A stretch of DNA of 64,000 nt from an uncultured Chloroflexales bacterium (lineage in GTDB: Bacteria; Chloroflexota; Chloroflexia; Chloroflexales; Chloroflexaceae): the NCBI GenBank assembly GCA_937918935.1, contig CAKZSI010000009.1:1-64000 (forward strand), given 5' to 3'. Below the pieces are notes generated by a model, which was not told the DNA's origin, did not search any database, and worked only from the letters and a program-made list of their open reading frames with translations. The position numbers were made by a program, and so were the translations under genes. The stretch's first letter is position 1. Each line of letters starts with the position of its first letter. Shown here piece after piece: positions 26,166 through 35,867 of the stretch.

Positions 26166-28384
26166 CGGGTCACCTCCTCATAGGCGGCGGCTGTGGCGGT
26201 GGATCGCGCAAGGCGTCGTCGCAGCCCGATCCCGGCGAGGGCCACCCCAACTGCGGCCCAGGCCCAGCGCATCCGCGCGGGACGCCGGGCGCGTACACCC
26301 TTGGACGCGGCGGGGATGCGGGCCAACCGCTCGGCGGCCTCGGCGCGGGTGCGGGCGAACAGCGCGGGGTCGGCGCGTAACGCATCGGCAAGGGCGCGTT
26401 TGGCCAGCACATCCTCGTCAGTAACATAAACGCCAAGGGAGCGCAGGCCGGCCAGTTGCAGACCGTGCTTCTTGAACAGCCGGTAGATCTCCTTGACCCG
26501 CTCCATGGTGATGTTGCGGCCGATGGTGTAATCCTCGAACCGTCCATCCATCGCCAGCAGCGCGGTCTCCGCCAGACAGGCGTAGACCGTGCCCGGCGGC
26601 AGTCCGATGTAGTAACCGATTGACACGTCACCCGGTAGCAGCACCTCGCCGCTTTCGATGACCAGCACATCCGGGCGCAGCGCGGCCTCGGCTTCGCTGA
26701 TATCGGGCGGACGGGCCACGTCGCAGATCACCGCCCCGGGCTTGCAGCGGGTAATGTCGAGCACGCGCTGGCCAAAAGCCGAGGTGGCGGTGACGATCAG
26801 GTCACACTCCCCGGCAAGTTCATCCGAGCGCGTGGCGATGATCACCCGCGCACCCGGCGTCTCTTCCTCGATGGTGCGCTTCAGGGCGATCAGTTTCTCC
26901 GGCTCGATTGAGACCAGCACCACATCGCGGATGGCCTGGGCCAGGAGGCGCGAGCACACCGAGCCAATCGAGCCGGTCGCGCCGATGACCATCGCCCGGC
27001 CCCGGGTCAGATCGCTGGCGCCCATCTTGCGGACAGCCTGTTTGGCCGCTTCGAGTGTGGCGGCCACCGTCAGGCTGTTGCCGCTGGTAATGGCAATATC
27101 GGCCTCGTGGGCCACAGTGGCCCCGGCATCGCCCACCACGCTGGTAAAGGCGCCCAGGCCCATGATCCGGGCGCCCATACGCTCGGCCATGCGCGCCGCC
27201 TGGTTCAGGCGCGTGTAGGTGAAGCGTTCCCCGTGGCGCATCATCTGGCGCGGGGTGGCGCCCAGTGAGATCAGGTAGCCCTCGACCCGCTGGCCGGTGG
27301 CCGCCGAGCGCACGCCACTGACCTTCCCCACGTAGATCGGCGGAAAGTAGGCCGCCACGGCCTCTACCAGCTCGTCGGGGAGGTAGCGTGTCCAGCCGAA
27401 CCAGGGGTGGGAGTGGATAAAACTCACGTTCAGCGGGTGGATCACGAATGCAAACTTGTTGATCCCGGCGTCCTCCGGCTGCAAATACGTAATCGCCGGC
27501 GACCACTCGATCTCGGCCAGGAGGTCAAGGTAGGTGTCCTCGGTGAGGGGGGCCTCGGGGTTGGCACGCAAGGCTGCCAGCAATCCTTCGACCGTCGCCG
27601 CCGACCAGTGGCGCAAGCCATCCACGGGGACCAGCCCGTCAAGCAGGGAGACCACGATCGACGCGCCCCGCGCCTGCAGGTCGGCACGGTCCTCGGCGCT
27701 GGCCCACTCGACGACAATCGTCTTGCGGTGGAGCGAGGCAGGCGCGTAGCGCCGGATGGCGCCAATTTCCCCGGCCAGCAGATCGGCCCAGGCAAAGGGC
27801 GCCGCCGGGCGCGGGTTGCGCGGCGTGCCCGCGCGCGGCACTATCCGGTGGAAGGGCGCGGTCTTGAGCCAGTCCAGCGTTGGCCCGGCTACTCGCGGCA
27901 AGGTGGCGGGGCTGCCTACCCCCGGCAGGTCGGGCATGCCAAAAAAGACCACCGGATCAGCGTAGCGCACGGTGCAGCCCCGGCGTGACAGGGCATGGGC
28001 CAGGCCGTCGTGGTTCAGCCCGGGCACCATCAGCACGCGCTTCCGGCTGAAAATGCCCGGCTGGGCCCGATCGGCGAGGATGACGCCCCACCGCTCCAGC
28101 ATTGGACGCACGCCACTGCCATCCACCACCGGCGTCTGCCTGGCGGCGGCGGCCAGGGCGCTCCCCAGGGCGTGGGGTTGCCGGGCCGGGCCGAGCCGCA
28201 GGCTGGCAGGCATGTTCTCCAGGGCAATGGCGCTTACCCGTCCATCGTGTTCGGCGATCAATCTCCGGGCAAGCTCCAGATCGCCGCTACAGCCAATCCG
28301 GCGCACCTGCACGGGCGTGCCAAGCATCTGGATGGTCGCGGTCTCATCACCGCTATCGTCGTGAATAACGAGCACGTGCTTCAC
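26162..28384 (-). CDS. Acyl-ACP-reductase-like protein with a large N-terminal domain
   Basis: About 740 residues. From about residue 310 the protein resembles cyanobacterial long-chain acyl-ACP reductase (AAR): [20 protein letters not shown], a helix [21 protein letters not shown], the nucleotide-binding [17 protein letters not shown] (466-482) and [15 protein letters not shown], whose Cys603 aligns with the AAR thioester cysteine. It should reduce a fatty acyl thioester to aldehyde or alcohol. Residues 1-310 form an extra domain I do not recognise. The C-terminus ends in a basic linker and one TM segment (about 713-728), suggesting membrane anchoring. GTG start follows AAGGA. It is coupled to the wax ester synthase downstream. 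Confidence 0.8.
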   Translation of the reverse strand: MKHVLVIHDDSGDETATIQMLGTPVQVRRIGCSGDLELARRLIAEHDGRVSAIALENMPASLRLGPARQPHALGSALAAAARQTPVVDGSGVRPMLERWGVILADRAQPGIFSRKRVLMVPGLNHDGLAHALSRRGCTVRYADPVVFFGMPDLPGVGSPATLPRVAGPTLDWLKTAPFHRIVPRAGTPRNPRPAAPFAWADLLAGEIGAIRRYAPASLHRKTIVVEWASAEDRADLQARGASIVVSLLDGLVPVDGLRHWSAATVEGLLAALRANPEAPLTEDTYLDLLAEIEWSPAITYLQPEDAGINKFAFVIHPLNVSFIHSHPWFGWTRYLPDELVEAVAAYFPPIYVGKVSGVRSAATGQRVEGYLISLGATPRQMMRHGERFTYTRLNQAARMAERMGARIMGLGAFTSVVGDAGATVAHEADIAITSGNSLTVAATLEAAKQAVRKMGASDLTRGRAMVIGATGSIGSVCSRLLAQAIRDVVLVSIEPEKLIALKRTIEEETPGARVIIATRSDELAGECDLIVTATSAFGQRVLDITRCKPGAVICDVARPPDISEAEAALRPDVLVIESGEVLLPGDVSIGYYIGLPPGTVYACLAETALLAMDGRFEDYTIGRNITMERVKEIYRLFKKHGLQLAGLRSLGVYVTDEDVLAKRALADALRADPALFARTRAEAAERLARIPAASKGVRARRPARMRWAWAAVGVALAGIGLRRRLARSTATAAAYEEVTR

Positions 28385-28609
28385 AAGAGAGTCCTTCCCG
28401 CTGGTTTGTTCTGGGATCGGCCTCTACTCTAGCACTGCCAGGAGATAGTTTCTGGTAACAAACGTCACACGCCAGTAGTAAGCCATTAACTATTCGCATC
28501 CTCGCCCCTGGAGAAGAGCAGGGAAACCGGGTTTCCCCACGCCCGGCTGGCGGGGGGAGCGCAGCTCGCCCAGAACGTAACCGGCTACCCCGGGTGTCCA
28601 GATAGACGC

Positions 28610-29248
28610 TCAGTACACCACCTGGCTGGCCACGGCCAGGAAGTGGCAGATGCTGCCCACCAGCACAAACAGGTGCCAGATCGTGTGCCCGTAGACAATG
28701 CGCTCGTGGTAAAAGAAGTAGGCGCCGCCGGTGTAGGCGATTCCTCCCAGCGCAAGCAAGATGGCCGTGGTGAGTGGCAGGGCTCGCAGCATGGGCTCAG
28801 CGGCAACGATGATCAGCCAGCCCATCGCAATGTAGATCAGAGTTGAGATCAATCGGAAACGTGTAGTAAAGATCAGCTTGAAGACGATCCCGGCGACTGC
28901 CAGGCCCCAGATCACTGCGAAGAGGGGCCAGCCTACTGTGTCGCGCAGGGTTACCAGTGTAAATGGCGTATAGGTGCCGGCGATCAGCACGAAGATCGCG
29001 CAGTGATCAACGATCTCGTAGCGTCGCTTCAACCTATGATCCCGTTCCCAGTGGAACAGCGTCGAGGCGGTGTACAACAGCGCCAGGGCAATGCTAAAGA
29101 CCGCCGCACCAGTGATGCGCCACGGGTCGCCGCTGCCTGCCGCCATGCCCACCAGCGTAGCCCCCGCAATCACGCTTGCCACCGCCCCGACGCCATGGGT
29201 GATCGTGTTGGCGTTCTCTTCCGGGTTCATCGGATCAAAGCTCAGCAT
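28610..29248 (-). CDS. Hemolysin III / PAQR family membrane protein
   Basis: About 212 residues with seven membrane segments. Family marks: the N-terminal NTITHGVGAVASVIAG, the motif STLFHW followed by YEIVDHCAIFVLIAGTYTPF, and a C-terminal ERIVYGHTIWHLFVLVGSICHF. Conserved Ser/His/Asp residues in these motifs form the metal site of PAQR hydrolase-like receptors. Bacterial members affect membrane composition or energetics; the old hemolysin label is weakly supported. ATG 29248 follows GGAGGAA. It stands alone between a palindromic spacer and the subtilase region. Confidence 0.93.
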   Translation of the reverse strand: MLSFDPMNPEENANTITHGVGAVASVIAGATLVGMAAGSGDPWRITGAAVFSIALALLYTASTLFHWERDHRLKRRYEIVDHCAIFVLIAGTYTPFTLVTLRDTVGWPLFAVIWGLAVAGIVFKLIFTTRFRLISTLIYIAMGWLIIVAAEPMLRALPLTTAILLALGGIAYTGGAYFFYHERIVYGHTIWHLFVLVGSICHFLAVASQVVY

Positions 29249-29721
29249 CGGTTCCTCCGTTTCCTGCGCTCCATGCTTGCACACCAGGCCTGCGGCCTTT
29301 CAAGGGGTGAGAGGAAGGTGTTCCGTGCGGTCAAGCCCTCCCCTGTCGCAGCGTTTGTTGGCTGGCGCAGCAACTGTCACACCGGGGCCACCAGACCCGG
29401 CGCAACGCAGAACGGCGCACGCCTGCCTGCCGCATGGACGAATATGGCCATGCGCTGCCCGTTCAACGGTGCGTGCCCGCGTTTATGCCTTCCAGCAACA
29501 GGGGTTGGTCACAGGTGTGGCGGGAATTATAGCGAATTTTCGGCAAAAGGGAAGCCACCCGATCAGGCAGTTTTGCCTACCCGGTGTTCCTTGACCTTGC
29601 TCGTACCGGGTCCGAGTTTCGTGGCCGGGTTGTTGGGCCAAAGCGCCGGCACAGCCAGCGTTTCGGCCTTCCTGAGCATCAGCCCCGGGGCGGGTACAGT
29701 CTTTCCGGGTTCACCGCTTCC
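29249..29721. other. Intergenic spacer, no gene seen
   Basis: About 470 bases between the PAQR gene start and the end of the subtilase gene. Open frames here are not protein-like, and no repeat or RNA gene was recognised. Confidence 0.5.
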
Positions 29722-32700
29722 TCACCGCCCGCCGGAAACCCACGGAAAAAACGTCCGGTATGGCGCTTCGCTGGTGCTGAGACGCACGGTGAAGCGCACC
29801 CGCGGCCGCGCCGGATCGTTGGTCCGCACCTCGACCACGCCACTGGCTGGCCACGCTCCTGTTGGCGCGATCCAGCGCACCCGCACCGGCAGGTTCACTA
29901 CCATGCCCGGAGTCAGGCTTTCACCCGTCGCTTCTACCTGCAGCCAGGCCGGGGGTGGCGTCTGCGGGCGCAGTTCTAGCGTCAGCCCGTTTTCAATTCC
30001 CAGGTCGCTGCCGCAGCCGAGCGTCTGAGCCTGACGGAGATTATATTGTACCCCGTAGCTGGCCGACGCAGCCACAGGCAGCCTGCCCACCTGCCGGTAG
30101 CGCAGGCTGATGCGTCCATCGGGCATCAACAAGGCCTGGAAGCTCAGGCGCGTCGTCGGGTTGCTGTAGAGCGGCACGTTTACCCAGCTAACCAGGAAAC
30201 CCTCAGCCAGCCGGGCATAGCTCACCGTGGCGCCTTCGCGCGACGGGTCGAGGTCAACCCGCAGGGGCGCGATCGCCGCGGCGCCGGTTTCGGTCAAGGG
30301 CAGGCAGGTGGGCACAAAGGGCGTTTCCCACGTGATCGGCGCCAGGCTGAGAAAGCCGTTCGCACCGATGGTGACCGTCTCGTAGATCCCATCGCGGTAC
30401 GGAAATGCGAAGCCGATGGCTATCGCCTCGCTCACCCCGTCATCGGCAAGGGTGAGCTGTACCGCATCCGGCGGCGGTTCCGTCCACGTCGGCGCCGGTC
30501 CATCAGGCTCGTTGCTGCGCCAGACCCCGTAGGGTTCGTCGGGGATCCTGACCGTGTACGTCAACGCGCGCGTGCCTTCATTGCGCATGGTGAACGTCTC
30601 CAGGGCCGTTTCGGCGAACCCCAGCGCAAGGCTGCGCGGGGTCGTCTCGGCCACCAGGCGTGGCACATCGCTATCGAGGCTGAAATCGAGGGTGATCTGC
30701 GCGCCGGGGCCAGGCGTCACCTGCTGGCTGCGCCGGGCGTAATCGCGCGCCGAAGCCTGCAGGGTATAGGGTAGGGTCGCGGGTGGCAGCACGAGACGGT
30801 AGCGCCCCTCGGCATCGGTGCTCACGCTGGCGCCATCGATGACCGTCACCGTCGCCTGAAGCGGTTGCCCATCAGTGCTGCGGGTGACGCGGCCTGTGAT
30901 GGTGGCGTGGCTGGCATCGGCGGGCACATCGAGGGTGACCGGGACGATCAGCGGGGTGCGGCTCAGGTCGGGCCCATGCACGAGCACCCGGGCCTGGTAG
31001 CGTCCGGGCCCCGGCACGCGCCTGGCGTCAATCCGGAGTTGCAGGGTCAACCCTTCGCCCGCGCCGAGGGACGCCAGCGGCACGGCGGGCAGTTCCAGCC
31101 AGGGGACATCAACGCGGGCCCGGGCCACGGCGGCGTAGGTGTCGAGACGTCCGTAGCCGTAGATGTTGTTGGGGACGTTCAGCGGCTGGCAGGCCGCGTA
31201 GGCCGGGCCGAGGTAGCGCGGGTCGCCGGTGCGGGGTGCGGCCGTAGCGGTGAGGATGGCGTAGGTCGCATCATAGTCGCCAATCAAGTCCGGACGAGCT
31301 GACCAGAGCAGGGCCACCGCGCCGGCAACGTGGGGCGTGGCCATCGAGGTGCCGCTGCTGAACGCATAGAGCCGCCCCGGATCGGCGATCGTCGAGTAGA
31401 CCCCGCTGCCTGGCGCGGTCAGATCGGGCTTGGTGCGCCCATCGGCAGTCGGTCCGATGCTGCTGAAACTGGTAAGGTTGCTGGCGGCATCAACGGCGCC
31501 AACGGCGGTGACACTGGCATAATCGCCAGGCGATTGCACCGTACCGCAGGCGCCGTTGCCGCTATTGCCCGCCGCGAAGACCGGGTAGATACCCGCCGCG
31601 CGCCACGCTGCCACGTAGCCGGCGTACCAGTTCGTGTTCCGCCCGGCGGTCCACGAATTATTGACCACGTGCGGGCGCAATTCCGGGCGCGGGTTGGCGC
31701 CGGTCAGGTCGGTTGGTGCGAGCAGCCACTCGGCGGCGCGGATCAGGTCCACTTCCCCGCACTCGCGGGCCGAGCAGGCGCGCACCGCCATCCAGCGGGC
31801 GCCGGGGGCCACGCCCACGGCGGGTTGGGTGGGTGAGAGGCCCCGGGCAGCCATCAGGCCCATCGTGTGGGTGCCGTGATCGCCCGAGTCCACCGGTACG
31901 GGCGAGGCCCCGAACAGGTCGTACCAGTTGTAGTTATGCTCTACGCCGGTGCCCGTGGAACCGCGGTACTGCCCGATCAGCGCGGGATGGTCATAGCGCA
32001 CGCCGCTGTCGATATTTGCTACCGTAATCCCCTCGCCGCGCACCCCGAACTCGCTCCAGACCCGATTGGCGCCCACCAGGTTGAGGTGCCAGCAGGCCCC
32101 ATCGCTGCCGGCATTACAGGGAGGGTTGCCGCTCTGAGCGGGAACGCTGGCGGGCTGGCCATCGAGGGTCAGCAGGCGGTTGGCGCGCACCGCGGCCACC
32201 TCGGCACGAACGGCGATAGCGGCCACATCGGCGGCAGCGCCCCGGACGGCGATGGCGTTCACGATCCACAGGGGGTGATAGGCGAGGCCGCGGGCGTCGA
32301 GCGCGGCTCGCAGGTCGCGTTGCGTGCGCTCGGCGTGATCGCGGAGAGTGCGATAGACATACGCGCCACGCTCGCCCCAGTCGGCGATGGCATAGGCGGC
32401 GGAGAGATCGGCCTGATCGGCCAGGACTACCAGGAACTCGGTCTGACCATCAGGGGCGGCGGCCTGCTCGCGGGCGATCTGCGGATCGACCCGCGCGTCC
32501 TGCGCAGGCAGGGTGGCGCGAGCCTCGGGAAGCGGACCGGCGGGTCGGGCGGGCGCGGGGAGGGCCTCGTAGAGCCGCGGAACCACGGGCGCGGCGCTTT
32601 CGTTCCGCACAACGAGTTGCAGACTGGCCGTCGCGCCCAGGGCGACCGTCGCTGTCAGCGCATCGGGGGAAGCAGCCAGAACCGGCCCCCCGGATTGGGC

Positions 32701-32790
32701 GGCGACGGGCGGTGGCATGGCGGAGAGCGCCGGAAGCAGCGCTAGGAGGAGCAGCAGCAGCAAGAATGGCGCGCGGTGAGATTTGACCAT
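29722..32790 (-). CDS. Secreted S8 (subtilisin-like) serine peptidase with beta-rich C-terminal domains
   Basis: About 1,022 residues. A Sec signal peptide (run of leucines, cleavage near PVAAQ) is followed by a propeptide-like region and the peptidase domain (about 220-560) with the full triad: D261 (VANIDSGVRYDHP), H305 (GDHGTHTMG) and S482 (SSGTSMATPHVAGA). The C-terminal part includes a carboxypeptidase-regulatory-like domain (about 650-730, ITGRVTRSTDGQPLQATVTV), an upstream fibronectin-like segment and an Ig-like end. It is expected outside the cell for protein breakdown. No cell-wall anchor motif was seen. The start lacks a strong ribosome-binding site. Confidence 0.95.
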   Translation of the reverse strand: MVKSHRAPFLLLLLLLALLPALSAMPPPVAAQSGGPVLAASPDALTATVALGATASLQLVVRNESAAPVVPRLYEALPAPARPAGPLPEARATLPAQDARVDPQIAREQAAAPDGQTEFLVVLADQADLSAAYAIADWGERGAYVYRTLRDHAERTQRDLRAALDARGLAYHPLWIVNAIAVRGAAADVAAIAVRAEVAAVRANRLLTLDGQPASVPAQSGNPPCNAGSDGACWHLNLVGANRVWSEFGVRGEGITVANIDSGVRYDHPALIGQYRGSTGTGVEHNYNWYDLFGASPVPVDSGDHGTHTMGLMAARGLSPTQPAVGVAPGARWMAVRACSARECGEVDLIRAAEWLLAPTDLTGANPRPELRPHVVNNSWTAGRNTNWYAGYVAAWRAAGIYPVFAAGNSGNGACGTVQSPGDYASVTAVGAVDAASNLTSFSSIGPTADGRTKPDLTAPGSGVYSTIADPGRLYAFSSGTSMATPHVAGAVALLWSARPDLIGDYDATYAILTATAAPRTGDPRYLGPAYAACQPLNVPNNIYGYGRLDTYAAVARARVDVPWLELPAVPLASLGAGEGLTLQLRIDARRVPGPGRYQARVLVHGPDLSRTPLIVPVTLDVPADASHATITGRVTRSTDGQPLQATVTVIDGASVSTDAEGRYRLVLPPATLPYTLQASARDYARRSQQVTPGPGAQITLDFSLDSDVPRLVAETTPRSLALGFAETALETFTMRNEGTRALTYTVRIPDEPYGVWRSNEPDGPAPTWTEPPPDAVQLTLADDGVSEAIAIGFAFPYRDGIYETVTIGANGFLSLAPITWETPFVPTCLPLTETGAAAIAPLRVDLDPSREGATVSYARLAEGFLVSWVNVPLYSNPTTRLSFQALLMPDGRISLRYRQVGRLPVAASASYGVQYNLRQAQTLGCGSDLGIENGLTLELRPQTPPPAWLQVEATGESLTPGMVVNLPVRVRWIAPTGAWPASGVVEVRTNDPARPRVRFTVRLSTSEAPYRTFFPWVSGGR

Positions 32791-33017
32791 GAGTGCCTAT
32801 GAGGTACGACAGTGGGAAGCAGAAGCGCCGATCAGACTTCGGCTCATGGGGTAGCAGCCCGACGTTGATCGCTTGCAGAAAGGGGGCAACCCTCGCCCCT
32901 GCTCGGACGCCGCACTATGGCGTTGCTCGAAAAGATCGGCCCATAACGATGGCGTCGCCAGCGCAGCGAGCCACACGGCTGAAGGTCCTCACTGGATCAA
33001 CCATTCCCGCCAGTGCA

Positions 33018-33127
33018 CTAAGTGGTGCATCCGGCAAGTTACACGAAAAAGCTGGAAGGAGGGTTACCGGGAGGGCGAAGTGCTCCCAGACCCTCCTGTT
33101 CAGAAACTTACCGGATGCACCACTAAG
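33018..33127. mobile_element. MITE-like element with 23-bp terminal inverted repeats
   Basis: Arms 33018-33040 and 33105-33127 are inverted copies of 23 bases with two mismatches (core GTGGTGCATCCGG), enclosing 64 bases that contain an imperfect GGAGGGC hairpin. The right arm covers the last codons and stop of the patatin gene. No transposase is present and no target duplication could be seen, so this may be a non-autonomous element or just a large hairpin. The 332-base gap around it holds no gene. Confidence 0.5.
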
Positions 33128-34355
33128 CCGCGCGCCCGACGCAGCGTTCTTCGAGGCGCTTCAGCAGGCGGTCAAGCTCGGCGAGGGTCAGCGCGAGGCC
33201 GGCGGGCGCGGTATGGAGCGAGCCATTGGAGACCAGCGCAGCCTTCACGGCATGGAAATCATCACTGGCGGCGCGAAGATTCTGAAGATCGTGGTTAAGC
33301 CGCTCATTATTGATCTTGACCCCATGGCGCGCCATCATATCACGGTAGTAATAGTAATGTTGATTGAGATGCGAGGCGACCGTCTCAAAACCATGGCGAG
33401 CCAGCAACATGCGCGTTTTGTAGCGCATCGTATTATCATTGAACATCACATGATCACGACGATTCGGCTCGATGAGGATAATATCCACATCGGGATGGCG
33501 GCGACGCACCTGCTTGAGATGGTAATGTAAACCGGCGTGGATAAAGGTGCGGAAGACCTGATTGCCAATGCGGGTCATGCCCTCATCGCTAAAGGATCGC
33601 CCCTCGAAATGTTCACGATTATCAAAGGGGACGAGGGGATTGATGCAGACGATCAACTCGGCGCCACACTCAATGGCCACATCGACGCTGGCGGTACCGC
33701 GGATGCCTCCGTCAATATAATCCCGGTCCCCGATGCGCACCGGGCGATAGAAGAGGGGCAGGGCTGCCGAGGCGCAGACGGCCATGGAGATCGGCACCTC
33801 ATCGAGGGGCGGATGGCCAAACACGGCTCGTTCGCCGGTATCGAGATCGGTGGCGATGATCGCCAGTTCGCGGTGCAGATCGGCGAAGCGGTTCGAGCGT
33901 CCGGGAAGGGAGAGCGCCGCGCGGATGTAGCCTTCGAGGGCCAGCGAGTCGTAGATCCCGGTCGGCAGGCCGGCCGCCAGAGCCTCAACCAGATCGAGCA
34001 GGGAGATCGCTCCACCCTCGCCAACCACCCGGCGCGCCATCTCCACAAACGCTGCTGGAAGGCGGCGGAGCCGCGTGAGCAGGTCAGACACATTGAGCGA
34101 GTAGAGATGGTGTGGCTCCAGTTGCTCAATCCCAAGCATGGGACTCTCGAGGACCGAGAGCAGGGTGCGGGGTGAAATGTTATTGGCAAGACAGGCCCCG
34201 ATGAGACTTCCAGCGCTGGTGCCGACATAGATATCGAACTCGTTGACCGAGAGTTGTTCAAGCAACTGGTCTATCGCGCAGAGGGCGCCGATCTCATAGG
34301 CCGCGCCGGCAATCCCTCCTCCAGCCAGTACAAGCGCCGTTTTGCTACGTTGCAT
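33123..34355 (-). CDS. Patatin-like phospholipase
   Basis: About 410 residues. The N-terminal domain has the oxyanion loop GGGIAG (ALVLAGGGIAGAAYEIG), nucleophile S47 in GTSAG and D215 in DGG (YIDGGIRGT), the complete Ser-Asp dyad of patatin lipases. The C-terminal part (FIHAGLHYHLKQVRRRHPD, ILIEPNRRDHVMF) is shared with longer bacterial members. It likely cleaves acyl esters of lipids in the cytoplasm or at the membrane. GAGG lies about 6 bases before the ATG. The stop lies inside a terminal repeat of the MITE-like element. Confidence 0.93.
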   Translation of the reverse strand: MQRSKTALVLAGGGIAGAAYEIGALCAIDQLLEQLSVNEFDIYVGTSAGSLIGACLANNISPRTLLSVLESPMLGIEQLEPHHLYSLNVSDLLTRLRRLPAAFVEMARRVVGEGGAISLLDLVEALAAGLPTGIYDSLALEGYIRAALSLPGRSNRFADLHRELAIIATDLDTGERAVFGHPPLDEVPISMAVCASAALPLFYRPVRIGDRDYIDGGIRGTASVDVAIECGAELIVCINPLVPFDNREHFEGRSFSDEGMTRIGNQVFRTFIHAGLHYHLKQVRRRHPDVDIILIEPNRRDHVMFNDNTMRYKTRMLLARHGFETVASHLNQHYYYYRDMMARHGVKINNERLNHDLQNLRAASDDFHAVKAALVSNGSLHTAPAGLALTLAELDRLLKRLEERCVGRAA

Positions 34356-34454
34356 ACAAGCCTCATCGCCCGGGTACAGAAAAACGATGTTTCATTGGAT
34401 ACATCATGCGATCTATCCCTGCCGGGAGCACGTCTGACACGTCCGAACCGGCGC

Positions 34455-34994
34455 TCACTGCTGACGCTGTTCGCGGAGCAACTGATCGATCGCCCGGGTC
34501 AGCGCATCGACCTGGGCGTGGAGCCGGGCGACATCATTGCGCGAGGGCACCTCAGCAACAGGCTCAACGCCCTTCTGGTCCACGATCTGGCTGAACTCCT
34601 TCCGCAGCAGGAGCCGGCAGAGCCGCTCCCCCTCATCGGCGGTCAATTCGCCCACTTCCACCAGGTAGGTAATGCGGCGTTCGATCTCCGAGGTCACCAG
34701 GTCATCGCCGCCGAAGGAAGCGAACAGCGCCCGCCGCACCCCGGCGAGGGTATCGCCGCCGATCTGGATCAGCCCCGTCAGCATGTGGGTCGGCAACTGG
34801 GGCCCGGAGCGCCCGCGGGAGTGCAGCACCACCTGGGCAAGAATGCTTGCGGTAATATCCTCACCCGTCTCATTATCGAGAACCTGAACTGCCTCACCTG
34901 CCTGCACCAGTTTGGCGATGCCATCGAGGGTGATGTACTGCTTCTTGTTGGTATGGTACAGTTTGCGGTTGGCGTACTTCTTAATGATGTGCAT
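34455..34994 (-). CDS. phaR: Polyhydroxyalkanoate synthesis regulator (PhaR-like DNA-binding protein)
   Basis: About 179 residues. The N-terminal 60 residues match the PHB/PHA accumulation regulator domain (IIKKYANRKLYHTNKKQYIT, LDNETGEDITASILAQVVL). The rest is helical and ends in a heptad-like segment (VARLHAQVDALTRAIDQLL), suggestive of oligomerisation. In other bacteria PhaR binds DNA and PHA granules and represses phasin genes until granules form. Here the phasin-like gene lies upstream in the same direction, consistent with such a circuit. A TATAAT-like -10 (35027-35032) adjoins a half-site TATAACACGC resembling the phasin operators. Confidence 0.9.
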   Translation of the reverse strand: MHIIKKYANRKLYHTNKKQYITLDGIAKLVQAGEAVQVLDNETGEDITASILAQVVLHSRGRSGPQLPTHMLTGLIQIGGDTLAGVRRALFASFGGDDLVTSEIERRITYLVEVGELTADEGERLCRLLLRKEFSQIVDQKGVEPVAEVPSRNDVARLHAQVDALTRAIDQLLREQRQQ

Positions 34995-35269
34995 AGGCTT
35001 TGGTGTCTCGGCAGTGCGGTATTCCTATTATAACACGCCCGGCCGGCTCCGTGCCTGCCTGACAGGGCCGATGTAACGTCCTGGTGGCAGGCATAAACCT
35101 GACAGATGAGGCAACGCAGTATATCTGCGACAGGCGCTCACAGCGTGCCGCACCTGACAGGTTTTTTGAGGTTGCATCAGCCCTGACCTGCCTGAAGACC
35201 GACGCGCCGGTGCACAGAGGCAATCCCCCGCGCCCGGCGCGTCTCCTGGCCCGCAACCTGCGCCACGGG

Positions 35270-35734
35270 CTAACCCTCGGCATTTTTCCGAGAACCCCCC
35301 CTGGCCGACTGCTCCTGTACCAGGCGCAGTTCCTCGACCCGCGCGGCCAGTTCGGCGATCTTGGCGCTCAGTTCGTCAATATCGCGCTTCGAAGGAATGT
35401 TGAGCCGGTTCAGGAACTGCTCCAGGTTATTCTCTACCTGCACGGAAATGCTGCTCACCTGGCTCTCAGCCTGCGCGACCCGCGACTGGCCCACGTTGCG
35501 AAACTTCGACATCGTCTCATCCAGCAGGCGCTGCGCATCCTTCTGGGCGATCTCGCCACGCTCGACCAGCCGGTTCAGGAACGCCTCAACCTCGTCGCGA
35601 GTGAGCGCGACGGCCCCGACGCCGGCCAGCAACAGCTTGCGCATCACGTCGAACACCATCATCGGCTGCTCGGCGGGCGGCGGGGTTTCTTCGATCTGCC
35701 GGACGTTGACTTCGATTTCCTCGGCGGACGACAT
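35270..35734 (-). CDS. Phasin-family (PHA granule-associated) protein
   Basis: About 154 residues. The core MRKLLLAGVGAVALTRDEVEAFLNRLVERGEIAQKDAQRLLDE is typical of COG3937 phasin-like proteins, followed by a long coiled coil (IDELSAKIAELAARVEELRLV). It probably coats PHA granules. ATG 35734 has GGAGG upstream; the longer frame from 35848 starts within the promoter and is rejected. The leader of about 97 bases begins in a promoter with two palindromic operators, and phaR lies downstream, indicating tight regulation. Confidence 0.88.
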   Translation of the reverse strand: MSSAEEIEVNVRQIEETPPPAEQPMMVFDVMRKLLLAGVGAVALTRDEVEAFLNRLVERGEIAQKDAQRLLDETMSKFRNVGQSRVAQAESQVSSISVQVENNLEQFLNRLNIPSKRDIDELSAKIAELAARVEELRLVQEQSARGGSRKNAEG

Positions 35735-35813
35735 GGTGGTCCTCCTCACGTCTATGTGCTGTACCCTGCCATGGCTCTCGTATGATACCACAGCATCTTC
35801 ACCACGGCAGTGT

Positions 35814-35867
35814 ATAACGCGGTGCGTTATCGATCCTGAGTATAACACGCTGCGTTATCCGTGTCAA
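35814..35867 (-). promoter_or_regulatory. Phasin promoter with two operator palindromes
   Basis: On the minus strand TTGACA (35862-35867), a 17-base spacer and TATACT (35839-35844). Palindrome A (35842-35858, ATAACAC-GCT-GCGTTAT, one mismatched pair) overlaps the -10 and spacer; palindrome B (35814-35830, ATAACGC-GGT-GCGTTAT, perfect) lies just after the expected start. Their centres are 28 bases apart. Such a layout indicates a repressor. Whether it is PhaR or a TetR-type protein is unknown. Confidence 0.75.
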
